NCBI GenBank assembly: GCA_023391535.1
Contig: JAEWAU010000005.1
Location: 1 to 64,000 of the forward strand
Reading direction: 5' to 3'
DNA from: Bacillota bacterium
Lineage (GTDB): Bacteria; Bacillota; Clostridia; Oscillospirales; Ethanoligenentaceae
DNA: 64,000 nucleotides
Part shown: in pieces, positions 50,110-59,486 of the stretch
How the letters are laid out: each line of letters opens with the position of its first letter
Position numbering within the stretch: the first letter of the stretch is position 1
Notes under the pieces: model-generated
Seen by the model: the letters and a program-made list of their open reading frames with translations, nothing else
What the model was told of the DNA's origin: nothing
Databases searched by the model: none
Translations under genes and position numbers: made by a program

Positions 50110-51204
50110 ATGGGCTTGGGAGAAAAGAAAGCATTCCTGCTTCTGGCGGACGGAACGGTCTTCGAAGGCTTTTCCATCGGCGCGCAGGGCACTACGATCG
50201 GCGAAACGGTGTTCAATACCGGCATGACGGGCTACGAGGAAGTTCTAACGGACCCTTCCTATTACGGCCAGATCGTCACACAGACCTACCCGCTCATCGG
50301 CAATTACGGCGTGAACAGCGAGGATACCGAATCGCGGTGCTCCTGGGTGAAAGGCTATATTGTGCGAGAGGAATGCGACGAGCCCAGCAATTTCCGCTGT
50401 GAGGGCGCGCTCGACGCTTTTCTGAAGGAGCAGGGCGTCGTCGGGCTTTGCGGCATCGATACGCGCCGCCTGACGCGCATCATCCGCGAGCACGGCGTGA
50501 TGAACGGCGCCATCACCACAAAAGAGGGCCTTGCGAACCGTTCCGGGCTGCTCCGGCAGATCCGCGGCTATGAGATCGTAAACGCCGTGAATTCCGTAAC
50601 CATTGCGCAAAAGGAGGAAATCAAAGCCGAAAACGGCACCCTGCGTGTGGCGCTGCTCGACTACGGCTATAAAAAGAACATCCTGCGCAGCCTGCTTGCC
50701 CGCGGCTGCAGCGTAACGGTGTACCCAGCGCTCACGGAGCCCGAAGAGATTCTGCGCGGCGCGCCGGACGGCATCATGCTCTCGAACGGCCCGGGCGACC
50801 CGGCCGAGTGCACGCAGGCCATCGCAAACCTGAAAGTGCTCACCCAAAGCGGCATGCCCATCTTCGGCATCTGCCTCGGGCATCAGCTTCTGGCGCTCGC
50901 CCACGGGGCGAAAACCGTCAAGCTCAAATACGGGCACCGCGGCGCGAACCACCCGGTGAAGGATCTGAACCGCGACCGCACCTATATCACCAGCCAGAAC
51001 CACGGTTTTGCGGTGGTGGCGGATTCGCTGCCCGCACAGGTGGGCGAGGTGAGCCACGTGAACCTCAACGACGGCACCGTGGAGGGCGTACGCTACCGCG
51101 GCGGGCGCATGTTCACGGTCCAGTTCCACCCGGAGGCGTCGCCCGGCCCGCATGATTCCGCGTATCTCTTCGACGAATTCATCGGCCTGATGAAAAAGGC
51201 CTGA
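50110..51204 (+). CDS. carA: Carbamoyl-phosphate synthase small (glutaminase) subunit
   Basis: Supplies ammonia from glutamine to the large subunit. 364 residues from ATG 50110, chosen because GGAG lies six bases before it; an ATG four codons upstream sits directly on that box. Class I amidotransferase motifs are complete: [12 protein letters not shown] with the nucleophile cysteine, and [11 protein letters not shown] with catalytic His and Glu. The N-terminal domain has [19 protein letters not shown]. Confidence 0.95.
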   Translation: MGLGEKKAFLLLADGTVFEGFSIGAQGTTIGETVFNTGMTGYEEVLTDPSYYGQIVTQTYPLIGNYGVNSEDTESRCSWVKGYIVREECDEPSNFRCEGALDAFLKEQGVVGLCGIDTRRLTRIIREHGVMNGAITTKEGLANRSGLLRQIRGYEIVNAVNSVTIAQKEEIKAENGTLRVALLDYGYKKNILRSLLARGCSVTVYPALTEPEEILRGAPDGIMLSNGPGDPAECTQAIANLKVLTQSGMPIFGICLGHQLLALAHGAKTVKLKYGHRGANHPVKDLNRDRTYITSQNHGFAVVADSLPAQVGEVSHVNLNDGTVEGVRYRGGRMFTVQFHPEASPGPHDSAYLFDEFIGLMKKA

Positions 51205-51281
51205 TACGAATCTGCGAACGCTTATCGGAGATTCGTATGACGCGTTTGTGCAAGGCGCTTTCAGGAAAGGAGCATTCCAAC

Positions 51282-54200
51282 ATGCCCAAAGACCCAAGCA
51301 TCAAAAAAGTTCTTGTCATCGGCTCCGGCCCCATCGTCATCGGGCAGGCGGCGGAATTCGATTACGCAGGCACCCAGGCCTGCCGCGCCCTGCGCGAGGA
51401 GGGGCTGGAGGTCGTTCTCATCAACTCCAACCCGGCCACTATCATGACGGATAAAATGATGGCGGACCGCATTTATATCGAGCCGCTCACCCCGGAAGTG
51501 GTCAAGCGCGTGATCGGGCTCGAAAAGCCGGACAGCGTGCTCCCCACGCTGGGCGGGCAGACGGGTTTGAACCTCGCCATGGGGCTGGCAAACGACGGCT
51601 TCCTGGAAAAGGCCGGCGTGCGTCTGCTGGGCACCAAACCGGATACCATCCGCAAGGCCGAGGACCGGCAGGCGTTTAAGGACACCATGCTCTCCATCGG
51701 CGAACCGTGCATTGCCTCCGAGGTGGTGGAGAGCGTGGAGGACGCGCTTTCCTACGCCGAAACCATCGAATATCCCGTAATCGTCCGCCCCGCCTACACG
51801 CTGGGCGGCAGCGGCGGCGGCATCGCGCAGACCCCGAAGGAGCTCGCGGACATCGCCGAAAACGGACTGCGCCTTTCGATGATTCACCAGATCCTCGTGG
51901 AAAAGTGCATCGCGGGCTGGAAAGAGATCGAATACGAGGTGATGCGCGACCACAAAGGCAACGTCATCACCGTCTGCAACATGGAAAACATCGACCCCGT
52001 GGGCATTCACACGGGCGATTCCATCGTGGTGGCGCCCTCGCAGACGCTTTCGGACAAGGACTATCAGATGCTGCGCTCCGCGGCGCTCAACATCATCACG
52101 GCGCTGGGCGTGGAGGGCGGCTGCAACGTGCAGTTCGCGCTGCACCCGGATTCGTTCGAATACGCCGTCATCGAGGTCAACCCCCGCGTGTCGCGCTCCT
52201 CGGCGCTGGCCTCCAAGGCCACGGGCTACCCCATCGCCAAGGTGGCGGCCAAAATCGCCGTGGGCTACAGCCTCGATGAGATCAAGAACGCCGTAACGGG
52301 AAAAACCTACGCCTGCTTCGAGCCGGCTCTCGATTACTGCGTGGTCAAGTTCCCCAAATGGCCGTTCGATAAATTCGTCTACGCCAGGCGCGTGCTGGGC
52401 ACCCAGATGAAGGCGACGGGCGAGGTGATGGCCATCGGCAACTCCTTCGAGCTCGCCATGATGAAGGCCGTGCGCTCCATCGAGCTGAAGCTCAACACCA
52501 TGTCCATGCCGAAGATGGCGGCGCTTTCCGATTACGACCTCGATAAGCAGATCCATGTGCCAGACGACGAGCGCATCTTCGCGGTGTACGAAGCCCTCAA
52601 GCGCGGCGTGGACCCGGATTACATCTTCGACGTGACAAAGATCGACCGCTGGTTCCTCAATAAATTCTTAAAGCTCGCCCGCATGGAGCTCGCGCTCGCC
52701 GAAGGCGCGCTCACCCCCGAAAAAGCCCTCGCCGCCAAAAAGTGCGGCTTCCTCGATTCCACCATCGAGGCGCTCTCAAAGCAGGAGCTGCCCGAAAAGC
52801 GGTACGCCGCCTATAAGATGGTGGATACTTGCGCGGCGGAGTTTGCGGCGGAAACGCCGTATTTTTACTCCACGTGGGATGACGAGAACGAGGCGGCGCA
52901 GCACATCGCGGAGCACGAAACAGGCAAAAAGAAGGTCATCGTGTTCGGCTCCGGCCCCATCCGCATCGGGCAGGGCATCGAGTTCGATTACTGCTCGGTG
53001 CACTGCGTGTGGGCGCTCAAGGAAAACGGCTTTGAAACGGTAATCGCCAACAACAACCCCGAAACCGTCTCCACGGACTTCGACACCGGTGACCGCCTGT
53101 ATTTCGACCCGCTTACCGGCGAGGACGTGGCGAACCTCATCGCCACTGAAAAGCCCTGGGGCGTGGTGGTGCAGTTCGGCGGGCAAACCGCCATCAAGCT
53201 CACGAAGTACCTGCGCAAAATGGGCGTGCGCATTTTGGGCACGAGCGCGGATGACATCGACGCCGCCGAGGACCGCGAGCGCTTCGACGAAATTCTCGAG
53301 CAGACGCATATCCCGCGCGCGGCGGGCCACACCGTCTTTACCGAGGAGGAAGCGGTGAAAGCCGCGGGCGAGCTGCACTATCCGGTGCTGCTGCGCCCCT
53401 CCTACGTGCTGGGCGGGCAGAACATGATCATCGCCTACAACGACGACGATGTTGTGGAGTACATGGATATCATCCTGCGCCAGGGCATCGAAAACCCCGT
53501 GCTCATCGACAAATACCTCATGGGCAAAGAGGTGGAAGTGGACGCCATCTGCGACGGCGAGGATATCCTCATCCCGGGCATCATGGAGCACATCGAGCGC
53601 GCGGGCATCCATTCGGGCGATTCCATCTCCGTGTACCCGACGCAAACGCTCTCGCAGCGCAATAAAGATACCATCGTTGCGTACACCAAACGGCTTTCGG
53701 CCGCCCTGCATGTGGTGGGGCTCGTAAACATCCAGTTCGTCGTGTATAGCGGCGAGGTCTACGTCATCGAGGTCAACCCGCGCTCCTCGCGCACCGTGCC
53801 GTACATCAGCAAGGTGACGGGCGTGCCCATGGTGGACCTCGCCACCAAATGCATGCTCGGCGCAAAGCTCCGGGATCTGGGCTTCGGCACGGGCGTCCAC
53901 CCGGTGGGCGACTATGTGGCCGTGAAGGTGCCGGTGTTCAGCTTCGAAAAGCTTCACGACGTGGATACGCTGCTCGGGCCGGAGATGAAATCCACAGGCG
54001 AAGTGCTCGGCATCGCCAAAACGTTCCACGAGGCGCTGCTCAAGGGACTTACGGCTGCCGGGTACAAGATGAAGCGGGGCGGCGGCGTGCTCCTCACCGT
54101 GCGCAATTCCGATAAGCAGGAGATCATCCCGGTGGCGGAACAATTCGCCAAACTCGGCTACACCATCTACGCCACGGCGGGCACGGCGCATCTGCTCAAC

Positions 54201-54473
54201 ACGAACATGATCGCCGCGAACTCCGTGCGCAAGGTAAACGAGCCGGAGCCGAACATCTTCACGCTGCTCGAAAGCGGGAAGATCGATTTCGTCATTTCTA
54301 CCTCGGCCAAGGGCCGCATTCCGCAGCGCGACAGCGTGAAGATGCGCCGCAAGGCCGTGGAGCGTTCCATCCCGTGCCTCACCGCCATCGATACGGCGAA
54401 CGCGCTGCTTTCGTGCATCCGGCTCGGGAAGACCATTCAGGACGTCGATCTGGTGGACATCACGAAAATTTAA
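51282..54473 (+). CDS. carB: Carbamoyl-phosphate synthase large subunit
   Basis: 1063 residues with two homologous ATP-grasp halves (about 1-400 and 550-935), an oligomerisation domain between them and a C-terminal MGS-like allosteric domain (from about 935, [24 protein letters not shown]). [19 protein letters not shown] and [18 protein letters not shown] open the halves. The true start is ATG 51282, nine bases after AGGAAAGGAG; the open frame begins 15 codons earlier. Product is carbamoyl phosphate for pyrimidines and arginine. Confidence 0.97.
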   Translation: MPKDPSIKKVLVIGSGPIVIGQAAEFDYAGTQACRALREEGLEVVLINSNPATIMTDKMMADRIYIEPLTPEVVKRVIGLEKPDSVLPTLGGQTGLNLAMGLANDGFLEKAGVRLLGTKPDTIRKAEDRQAFKDTMLSIGEPCIASEVVESVEDALSYAETIEYPVIVRPAYTLGGSGGGIAQTPKELADIAENGLRLSMIHQILVEKCIAGWKEIEYEVMRDHKGNVITVCNMENIDPVGIHTGDSIVVAPSQTLSDKDYQMLRSAALNIITALGVEGGCNVQFALHPDSFEYAVIEVNPRVSRSSALASKATGYPIAKVAAKIAVGYSLDEIKNAVTGKTYACFEPALDYCVVKFPKWPFDKFVYARRVLGTQMKATGEVMAIGNSFELAMMKAVRSIELKLNTMSMPKMAALSDYDLDKQIHVPDDERIFAVYEALKRGVDPDYIFDVTKIDRWFLNKFLKLARMELALAEGALTPEKALAAKKCGFLDSTIEALSKQELPEKRYAAYKMVDTCAAEFAAETPYFYSTWDDENEAAQHIAEHETGKKKVIVFGSGPIRIGQGIEFDYCSVHCVWALKENGFETVIANNNPETVSTDFDTGDRLYFDPLTGEDVANLIATEKPWGVVVQFGGQTAIKLTKYLRKMGVRILGTSADDIDAAEDRERFDEILEQTHIPRAAGHTVFTEEEAVKAAGELHYPVLLRPSYVLGGQNMIIAYNDDDVVEYMDIILRQGIENPVLIDKYLMGKEVEVDAICDGEDILIPGIMEHIERAGIHSGDSISVYPTQTLSQRNKDTIVAYTKRLSAALHVVGLVNIQFVVYSGEVYVIEVNPRSSRTVPYISKVTGVPMVDLATKCMLGAKLRDLGFGTGVHPVGDYVAVKVPVFSFEKLHDVDTLLGPEMKSTGEVLGIAKTFHEALLKGLTAAGYKMKRGGGVLLTVRNSDKQEIIPVAEQFAKLGYTIYATAGTAHLLNTNMIAANSVRKVNEPEPNIFTLLESGKIDFVISTSAKGRIPQRDSVKMRRKAVERSIPCLTAIDTANALLSCIRLGKTIQDVDLVDITKI

Positions 54474-54476
54474 CGG

Positions 54477-54522
54477 TATAATAGGAAAAGGTCCCGGGCG
54501 GAGCTTCGCGGCTCCGCCTTTT
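54477..54522 (+). promoter_or_regulatory. Internal promoter-like and terminator-like unit before pyrK
   Basis: TGGACA (54454-54459) inside the carB end and TATAAT (54477-54482) just after it are 17 bases apart. Fifteen bases on, GGCGGAGC/GCTCCGCC (54497-54518) forms an eight-pair stem followed by TTTTG. It could give pyrK-pyrD their own regulated transcript or reduce readthrough. Confidence 0.45.
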
Positions 54523-54574
54523 GTACGAATCGCTTCAAAGCGGGAGGAGGCGGCCGCCCGGCGGCCTGGAAAAT

Positions 54575-55333
54575 ATGGTTCTGGAAGTTAGCAGGATACG
54601 TTCCAAAACGGAGATTGCACCCGGTATTTTCGATTTTTGGCTCGATGCTCCGCAGGTTGCGCAGAATGTGCGCCCGGGGCAGTTTGTCACCGTCGGGTGC
54701 GAAGGTTTTACTCTGCGCCGCCCCATCAGCATCTGCGACGCGGAAAACGGACGCCTGCGCCTCGTGGTGGAAGCGCGCGGGGACGGCACGCGCTGGATCG
54801 CACAGCGCGAAGCAGGGGAGACTCTGAGCCTTCTCGGGCCGCTCGGCAACGGCTTTTTCCTGAGCAATACGTCTTTGCCCTCCGTGTTTGTGGGAGGCGG
54901 CATCGGCACGCCGCCCATGCTCGCCGCGGCAAAGCCGTTTGGCGCGTATGCCACGGTGATTCTGGGCTTTCGCAGCGCTTCCTCCGTGATTTTAAAAGAA
55001 GATTTCGAGCGGCTCGGCGCATCGGTGACCCTGTGCACCGACGACGGCACCGCCGGGCGGCACGGTGTGGTGACGGCCCCGCTCGAGGAACGGCTTGACG
55101 CCGGCCCATGCAAAACGGTGTACGCCTGCGGGCCAAAACCCATGCTCAAGGCCGTGGCGGCTGCGTGCGACGCGCGCGGTATCCCCTGCATGGTTTCCAT
55201 GGAGGAGCGCATGGCGTGCGGTGTGGGCGCGTGCCACGCCTGCGCCTGCAAGGTGAAATTCGAGGGGCGCGAGCAGTATTTCCACGTCTGCTCGAACGGC
55301 CCGGTTTTCAGCTCCAAAATGATCGTGTGGTAG
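54575..55333 (+). CDS. pyrK: Dihydroorotate dehydrogenase electron-transfer subunit
   Basis: FAD and [2Fe-2S] protein passing electrons from PyrD to NAD+. The 252-residue ferredoxin-reductase fold has LRRPISICD (FAD), GGGIGTPPMLAAA and the C-terminal cysteines CGVGACHACACKVK plus HVCSNGPVF that bind the cluster. ATG 54575 is the best start; the frame extends 18 codons upstream with unrelated residues. Pairs with the next gene. Confidence 0.92.
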   Translation: MVLEVSRIRSKTEIAPGIFDFWLDAPQVAQNVRPGQFVTVGCEGFTLRRPISICDAENGRLRLVVEARGDGTRWIAQREAGETLSLLGPLGNGFFLSNTSLPSVFVGGGIGTPPMLAAAKPFGAYATVILGFRSASSVILKEDFERLGASVTLCTDDGTAGRHGVVTAPLEERLDAGPCKTVYACGPKPMLKAVAAACDARGIPCMVSMEERMACGVGACHACACKVKFEGREQYFHVCSNGPVFSSKMIVW

Positions 55334-55379
55334 GGGTTTTCGCATTGCGGCAGGCAGGCGGAAGCACGGGAGGAAATGA

Positions 55380-56309
55380 ATGCGGAATACGGATTGCAGC
55401 GTAACGATAGCGGGCGTGCCATTTAAAAACCCGGTGATCGCGGCCTCGGGCACGTTCGGGTTTGGGCGGGAATACGCCAAGCTCTACGATCTTTCCAAAC
55501 TCGGCGGCATCGCCCTCAAGGCACTGACACTCGAGGAGCGGCAGGGAAACCCGCCGCCGCGCGTGGCGGAAACCCCCGCCGGTATGCTCAACTGCGTGGG
55601 GCTGCAAAATCCCGGCGTGGAGTATTTTCTGGAAAACGAGCTGCCCTTTCTTAAAAAACAGAATACTGTTCTGATCTGTAACGTGGCGGGAAGCGTGGAG
55701 GAGGAATACTGCGCTGTAGCCGAGCGCCTTTCGGAAGCGCCTATCGACATGATCGAGCTGAACATTTCCTGCCCCAACGTAAAAGAGGGCGGTGCGTCGT
55801 TCGGCACCGACCCGAAGGTGGCGGCGGGCATTACGCGCGCGGTGCGCGCGCACTGCAAAAAGCCGCTGATGGTCAAGCTTTCGCCCAACGTGACGGATAT
55901 CGCGGCCATTGCGGAAGCGGTGGAGGCGGAGGGCGCCGACGCGGTTTCCCTCATCAACACGCTGCTCGGCATGCGCATCGATATCCGCACCCGGCGTCCC
56001 ATTCTCTCGAACAACGCGGGGGGGCTTTCCGGCCCCGCCGTGTTTCCGGTGGCTCTGCGCATGGTGTGGCAGGTGGCGAAGCGCGTGAAAATCCCGGTTA
56101 TCGGCATGGGCGGCATCGCGCGGTGGCAGGACGCCGTGGAGATGCTGCTCGCGGGCGCGAACGCCGTTCAGGTGGGCACGGCGGGCTTTCAGAACCCGCT
56201 CGCCCTCCCGGAAATCGCACAGGGGCTTACCGATTATCTCACACAGAACAACTGCACCGTGGCCGACCTGCGCGGCGCCGTGAAACCCTATGAAAACGGT
56301 TTGGCCTGA
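55380..56309 (+). CDS. pyrD: Dihydroorotate dehydrogenase catalytic subunit (class 1B)
   Basis: Oxidises dihydroorotate to orotate with FMN. The 309-residue protein has VIAASGTFGFGREY, the catalytic Cys131 in NISCPNVKEGG (class 1B uses cysteine) and GMGGIARWQDAVEMLLAGA. GGAGG lies six bases before the ATG. With PyrK it forms the NAD-dependent heterotetramer. It ends the operon; pyrE, needed next, is elsewhere. Confidence 0.95.
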   Translation: MRNTDCSVTIAGVPFKNPVIAASGTFGFGREYAKLYDLSKLGGIALKALTLEERQGNPPPRVAETPAGMLNCVGLQNPGVEYFLENELPFLKKQNTVLICNVAGSVEEEYCAVAERLSEAPIDMIELNISCPNVKEGGASFGTDPKVAAGITRAVRAHCKKPLMVKLSPNVTDIAAIAEAVEAEGADAVSLINTLLGMRIDIRTRRPILSNNAGGLSGPAVFPVALRMVWQVAKRVKIPVIGMGGIARWQDAVEMLLAGANAVQVGTAGFQNPLALPEIAQGLTDYLTQNNCTVADLRGAVKPYENGLA

Positions 56310-56345
56310 CGCGGCCTTGCCCGGCCGATAGGAGATCTTTTTTCT

Positions 56346-57020
56346 ATGACAAAACTGTATCTGGTCCGCCATGCGGAGGCGGAAGGCAACAAGCTGCGCA
56401 TTTTTCAGGGCAGGCTTGACGCCGATATAAGCGAAAACGGCGAGCGGCAGCTCGAGCGGCTGGCGCGGCGCTTTGCAAACGTCCACCTCGACGCCGTTTA
56501 TTCAAGCCCCCTCAAACGCGCGTACAAAACGGCGCAGGCGGCGGGGAGAGCCAGCGGCCTGCCCATCGTCACCGTACCGGGGCTGATGGAGATCGACGGC
56601 GGGCGCTGGGAAGGGGAGAACTGGGACGAAATCCCCGGACTGTTTCCGGAGGAAAACGCCGCGTGGGTGAACGAGCCGTGGAATTTCGCACCGCAGGGCG
56701 GGGAATCCATGCGTCATGTGTACGACCGCATCTGGGACGCCATGCTGCGCATCGCGCGTGAAAACGACGGCCGCACGGTGCTGGTGGCTTCGCACGGCTG
56801 CGCCATCCGCAATTTCGCCTGCCGGGCGAAGGGCTGGCCGCTGGAGCGCCTGCGCGAGGTGGATTGGTTCGAAAATACCTCCGTGAGCACGTTCCGGTTT
56901 GAAAACGGCCGGTTCGAAATTGTGGAGCTGGGCGACGCGTCGCATCTGGACGCGGAGATGGCGACGCTTGCCAACCAGAGCTGGTGGCAGAACAGCGAGG
57001 AAAGCGGGGTGCAGCGCTGA
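56346..57020 (+). CDS. Histidine phosphatase family protein
   Basis: 224 residues with the phosphohistidine motif LVRHAEAEGN, the second arginine in SSPLKRAYKTA, the acid residue in LMEIDGGRWEGENW and the second histidine in VASHGCAIR. Substrate is open: phosphoglycerate mutase-like, alpha-ribazole phosphatase-like and broad phosphatases share this pattern. The stop overlaps the ruvX start (TGATG). Confidence 0.88.
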   Translation: MTKLYLVRHAEAEGNKLRIFQGRLDADISENGERQLERLARRFANVHLDAVYSSPLKRAYKTAQAAGRASGLPIVTVPGLMEIDGGRWEGENWDEIPGLFPEENAAWVNEPWNFAPQGGESMRHVYDRIWDAMLRIARENDGRTVLVASHGCAIRNFACRAKGWPLERLREVDWFENTSVSTFRFENGRFEIVELGDASHLDAEMATLANQSWWQNSEESGVQR

Positions 57021-57442
57021 TGCGTATTCTGGGAGTGGATTTCGGCGACGCGCGCACGGGAATCGCGGTTTCGGACCCGGCGGAATTTCTGGCGTCGCCG
57101 GTGTGCGTCATCAAAGAAACCGATTTTGACGAAACCGTTAAAAAAACCGCGTCCTGCGCGGAGCAGAACGCGGCGGGGCAGATCGTGGTGGGCTACCCGA
57201 AAAATATGAACGGCACCGTAGGGGACCGCGCGGAAAAATCGCAGCGCTTCGCGCAGGCGTTGGAGGCGGTGGCGGGCGTGCCGGTTTCGCTGTGGGACGA
57301 GCGCTGTACCACGCTTTCGGCCGCCGTTTATATGAACGCCACCGATACCCGCGGCAAAAAGAGAAAAAATACGATCGACGCGGCGGCCGCGACGCTGATT
57401 TTGCAAGACTTTCTGGACTACCGGCGCAACGCGAAGAAATGA
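57020..57442 (+). CDS. ruvX: Holliday junction resolvase-like protein RuvX (YqgF)
   Basis: A 140-residue RNase H-fold nuclease implicated in 16S rRNA 5' maturation or recombination. ILGVDFGDARTGIAVSD, VGYPKNMNGT and LWDERCTTLSA hold the acidic catalytic residues, and NTIDAAAATLILQDFL the fourth. ATG 57020 overlaps the upstream stop. A degenerate copy of its last ~90 bases follows at 57455-57535. Confidence 0.93.
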   Translation: MRILGVDFGDARTGIAVSDPAEFLASPVCVIKETDFDETVKKTASCAEQNAAGQIVVGYPKNMNGTVGDRAEKSQRFAQALEAVAGVPVSLWDERCTTLSAAVYMNATDTRGKKRKNTIDAAAATLILQDFLDYRRNAKK

Positions 57443-57454
57443 TTTGCCGCCCCG

Positions 57455-57535
57455 CCGCGGCAAAAAGCGCAAGAATACGATCGATGCGGCGGCCGCGACG
57501 CTGATTTGATTACCGGCGCAATTCGAAGAAGTGAT
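57455..57535 (+). pseudogene. Decayed tandem duplicate of the ruvX 3' end
   Basis: Repeats the ruvX sequence around 57350-57442 (CGGCAAAAAG, AATACGATCGA, GCGGCGGCCGCGACGCTGAT, TACCGGCGCAA, CGAAGAA) with several substitutions and a deletion of about 15 bases that removes the LQDFLD codons. No start, so not translated. Confidence 0.8.
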
Positions 57536-57547
57536 TCGCACTTTATT

Positions 57548-57973
57548 TTATTTGGAGGGATTTTCCGGGCCGCGCCTGCCGTTGGCTCTGTCCTGCGCAG
57601 TAGCGGGCGACTTTTTTTCTTTTTTGTGCGGGCCGAGCAGCTCCCACAGCCCGAGCAGCAGCAGCATCCCGCCAAACAGTTTGCGCAAAAGCCCCGCGCC
57701 CACGAAGTTTGCCAGAAAACAACCTCCGGCGGCCCCAACAAGCCCGCAAAGGATAGCGGGCAAGGCGATTTTCCAATCCACCAGCTTTTTACGGCAGTGC
57801 AGAATCAGCGCGAACACACCGATGGGGATAAAAAAAAGCAGGTTGATTCCCTGCGCTTTGTACTGCCCCATGCCCATAAAAGCCGTGAGGAAGAGTACGA
57901 GCACGCCCCCGCCGCCCAGACCCAGCGCGCCGATAAAACCGGCGGCGAATCCCGCTAAAAGACCCTGCAGCAT
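57548..57973 (-). CDS. TSUP (TauE/SafE) half-transporter, C-terminal half
   Basis: 141 residues: four hydrophobic segments, opening LLAGFAAGFIGALGLGGGGVLVLF, whose GGGG-containing turn is the TauE/SafE repeat. Each full-length transporter of this family has two such repeats; here the second is a separate gene, starting one base after the stop of the first half (TGA-A-ATG). Together they should form one anion (sulfite, sulfoacetate or similar) carrier. Confidence 0.8.
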   Translation of the reverse strand: MLQGLLAGFAAGFIGALGLGGGGVLVLFLTAFMGMGQYKAQGINLLFFIPIGVFALILHCRKKLVDWKIALPAILCGLVGAAGGCFLANFVGAGLLRKLFGGMLLLLGLWELLGPHKKEKKSPATAQDRANGRRGPENPSK

Positions 57974-57974
57974 T

Positions 57975-58361
57975 TCAGCGCAACAACCTCCATGCGGCGT
58001 AGAGCATGAATGCGCCGAAGATGCGGCGCAGCGCCGCCGCGGGGATGCGCGGCAGCAGCTTTGCGCCGACAAACGCGCCGGCAAGCCCGGCGGGCAGATA
58101 GGGCAGCGCGTCGCGCAGCGTGAGCGCGCCGCCGAACAGGTAAAGCGCCGCGCTCAGTGCGCAGAGGGGGACGATCACGGCGATAGATGTCGCGTGAGCT
58201 TTGGTGGGGGTAAGCCCGCTTTTCTCCAGCATCGGCACCACCGCCATGCCGCCGCCGGCGCCCAGCAATCCGTTGAGAACGCCTGCGGCAAGCCCGGCAA
58301 ACGCACCCGGCAGCCATTTGCGCTTCTTCCGTTCCAATTCGCAGCCCTCCGCTTTTCCCAT
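57975..58361 (-). CDS. TSUP (TauE/SafE) half-transporter, N-terminal half
   Basis: 128 residues with four membrane segments and the repeat signature GLAAGVLNGLLGAGGGMAVVPML. Such split pairs exist in Clostridia. The ATG at 58361 lies at the edge of the foldback repeat that occupies the upstream region (58360-58466), so the promoter, if any, must be in or beyond the repeat. Substrate unknown. Confidence 0.78.
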   Translation of the reverse strand: MGKAEGCELERKKRKWLPGAFAGLAAGVLNGLLGAGGGMAVVPMLEKSGLTPTKAHATSIAVIVPLCALSAALYLFGGALTLRDALPYLPAGLAGAFVGAKLLPRIPAAALRRIFGAFMLYAAWRLLR

Positions 58362-58466
58362 AGCAATTCCATCAAAGATTGAGAGAAGGCGTATTTCGTC
58401 TGCCCGCCTCGCATGGCTTGGCGAAATACCCCGGAACAGACCAATCTTTTCCGGAAATGCAGTAGT
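58360..58466 (+). repeat. Foldback (MITE-like) intergenic repeat, copy 2
   Basis: Gapless match to 13180-13286 at about 83% over 100 positions. Terminal arms AAAGATTG and CAATCTTT, inner ATTTCG/CGAAAT. It separates the divergent TSUP and PNPOx-family genes. Confidence 0.75.
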
Positions 58467-58598
58467 GAATATGCGGCTCTGCTTCGGTACTGCTATTCTG
58501 CCGCACCATTCTAGAGTTTGCCGGAACGCCCGGCATTATGCGGTTTTTCAGCGAGCGGGAATGCCGCGATGCGAAAAGATGAGAAAAGGAGAAAGATA

Positions 58599-59057
58599 AT
58601 GTTTCATGAACTGAGGCGTTCCGACCGCGCGATGGAACCGGCGGATGCGGAAAAACTTCTCCGCGGGGGAGAATACGGCGTGCTTTCCACCGTGGGCGAG
58701 GACGGTTACTCCTACGGTGTACCGCTCAATTATGTCTACGACGACGCGTGCGTCTATTTCCACTGCGCCGGAAAAGGACATAAGCTCGAGAACCTGCGCG
58801 CGCATCCGAACGTGTCGTTCTGCGTGGTCGGCGCCCAGAAGGTTGTTCCGGAAAAACTTACCACACAGTATGAAAGCGTCGTGCTGTTCGGCACCGCCGC
58901 GGAGGCGCGGGGCGAGGAAAAGCTGCGGGCATTGCGGCTTCTGGTGGAAAAATACGCGCCGGGCACGCCCGCGCCGGCCTGCAGCGAAGCGGAAACGGCG
59001 CATACCGCCGTCGTCCGCATCCGCGTGGAGCATCTCTGCGGCAAGCGTTCGCGCTGA
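58599..59057 (+). CDS. Pyridoxamine 5'-phosphate oxidase family (NimA-like) protein
   Basis: A 152-residue split-barrel flavoprotein. EYGVLSTVGEDGYSYGVPLN and the FHCAGKGHKLENLRAHPNV segment, with its conserved GHK, are the hallmarks of the NimA-like group, some of which reduce nitroimidazoles. Start ATG 58599 follows AAAAGGAG by seven bases. A bidirectional terminator follows. Confidence 0.88.
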   Translation: MFHELRRSDRAMEPADAEKLLRGGEYGVLSTVGEDGYSYGVPLNYVYDDACVYFHCAGKGHKLENLRAHPNVSFCVVGAQKVVPEKLTTQYESVVLFGTAAEARGEEKLRALRLLVEKYAPGTPAPACSEAETAHTAVVRIRVEHLCGKRSR

Positions 59058-59097
59058 AACGAAAGCGGCGCCCCGGGCACGTTTCTTGCAAAAAAAG

Positions 59098-59310
59098 CAT
59101 AAAAACGGCCTTCCGTTTCCAGAAGGCCGCTCCATTTTTATCAAGTCCCCCGCCGGGTCGTGTTACGGCGCATAATAACCTGCCTTCTATGCAGGATGGG
59201 TACCGTCCCTCCGGTTTCTCGCTCCCTTCTTCCGACACCGCCGAAAACGGCTTTGCCGGGAGGTCTGCAGTCCGCCAAAGGAGGCCGGTTCCCTTTTCTT
59301 ATGCTTGTAG
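59098..59310 (-). ncRNA. Candidate stand-alone structured RNA, family unknown
   Basis: A ~210-base minus-strand unit not linked to any leftward gene. A strong terminator stem (CGGCCTTC/GAAGGCCG with TTTTT, 59101-59129) closes its 3' end and a TATTAT/TATAAC box lies near 59312-59320. Inside, GGG-ACCG-CCTCC (59198-59212) pairs with GGAGG-CGGT-CCC (59280-59293), enclosing an asymmetric bubble and an inner hairpin (CTCCC 59222-59226 with GGGAG 59258-59262); a CCTGC/GCAGG hairpin lies beside it. A long rod with a central bubble recalls 6S RNA, but I find no conserved 6S sequence and make no assignment. The opposite strand is equally structured. Confidence 0.45.
59101..59138. terminator. Bidirectional terminator
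   Basis: CGGCCTTC-CGTTTCCA-GAAGGCCG with a T-run on each outer side (TTTTT leftward, ATTTTTA rightward). Serves the PNPOx gene and the minus-strand RNA candidate. Confidence 0.8.
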
Positions 59311-59486
59311 GGTTATAATAGCCAGATAATCACGCGCCAGGCAGGGATGTGACTGTCATCCTGTATTTTCGATGGGGTTGCTGGGTTTCTAGAGCATATT
59401 ATACACAAGATGCCGCCTGAATACAAGGTGTGTTTAATAAATTCCATAAAATAGCCGGAAGAAATACCGGATGCCGAGCCGCCGCC

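Noticed and set aside
59098..59310. SRP RNA, RNase P RNA, tmRNA, T-box or known riboswitch in the structured RNA region
   Set aside because: None of the conserved core strings (for example the SRP GGAAG apical loop context, RNase P P4, T-box GGUGGNACCGCG) is present.
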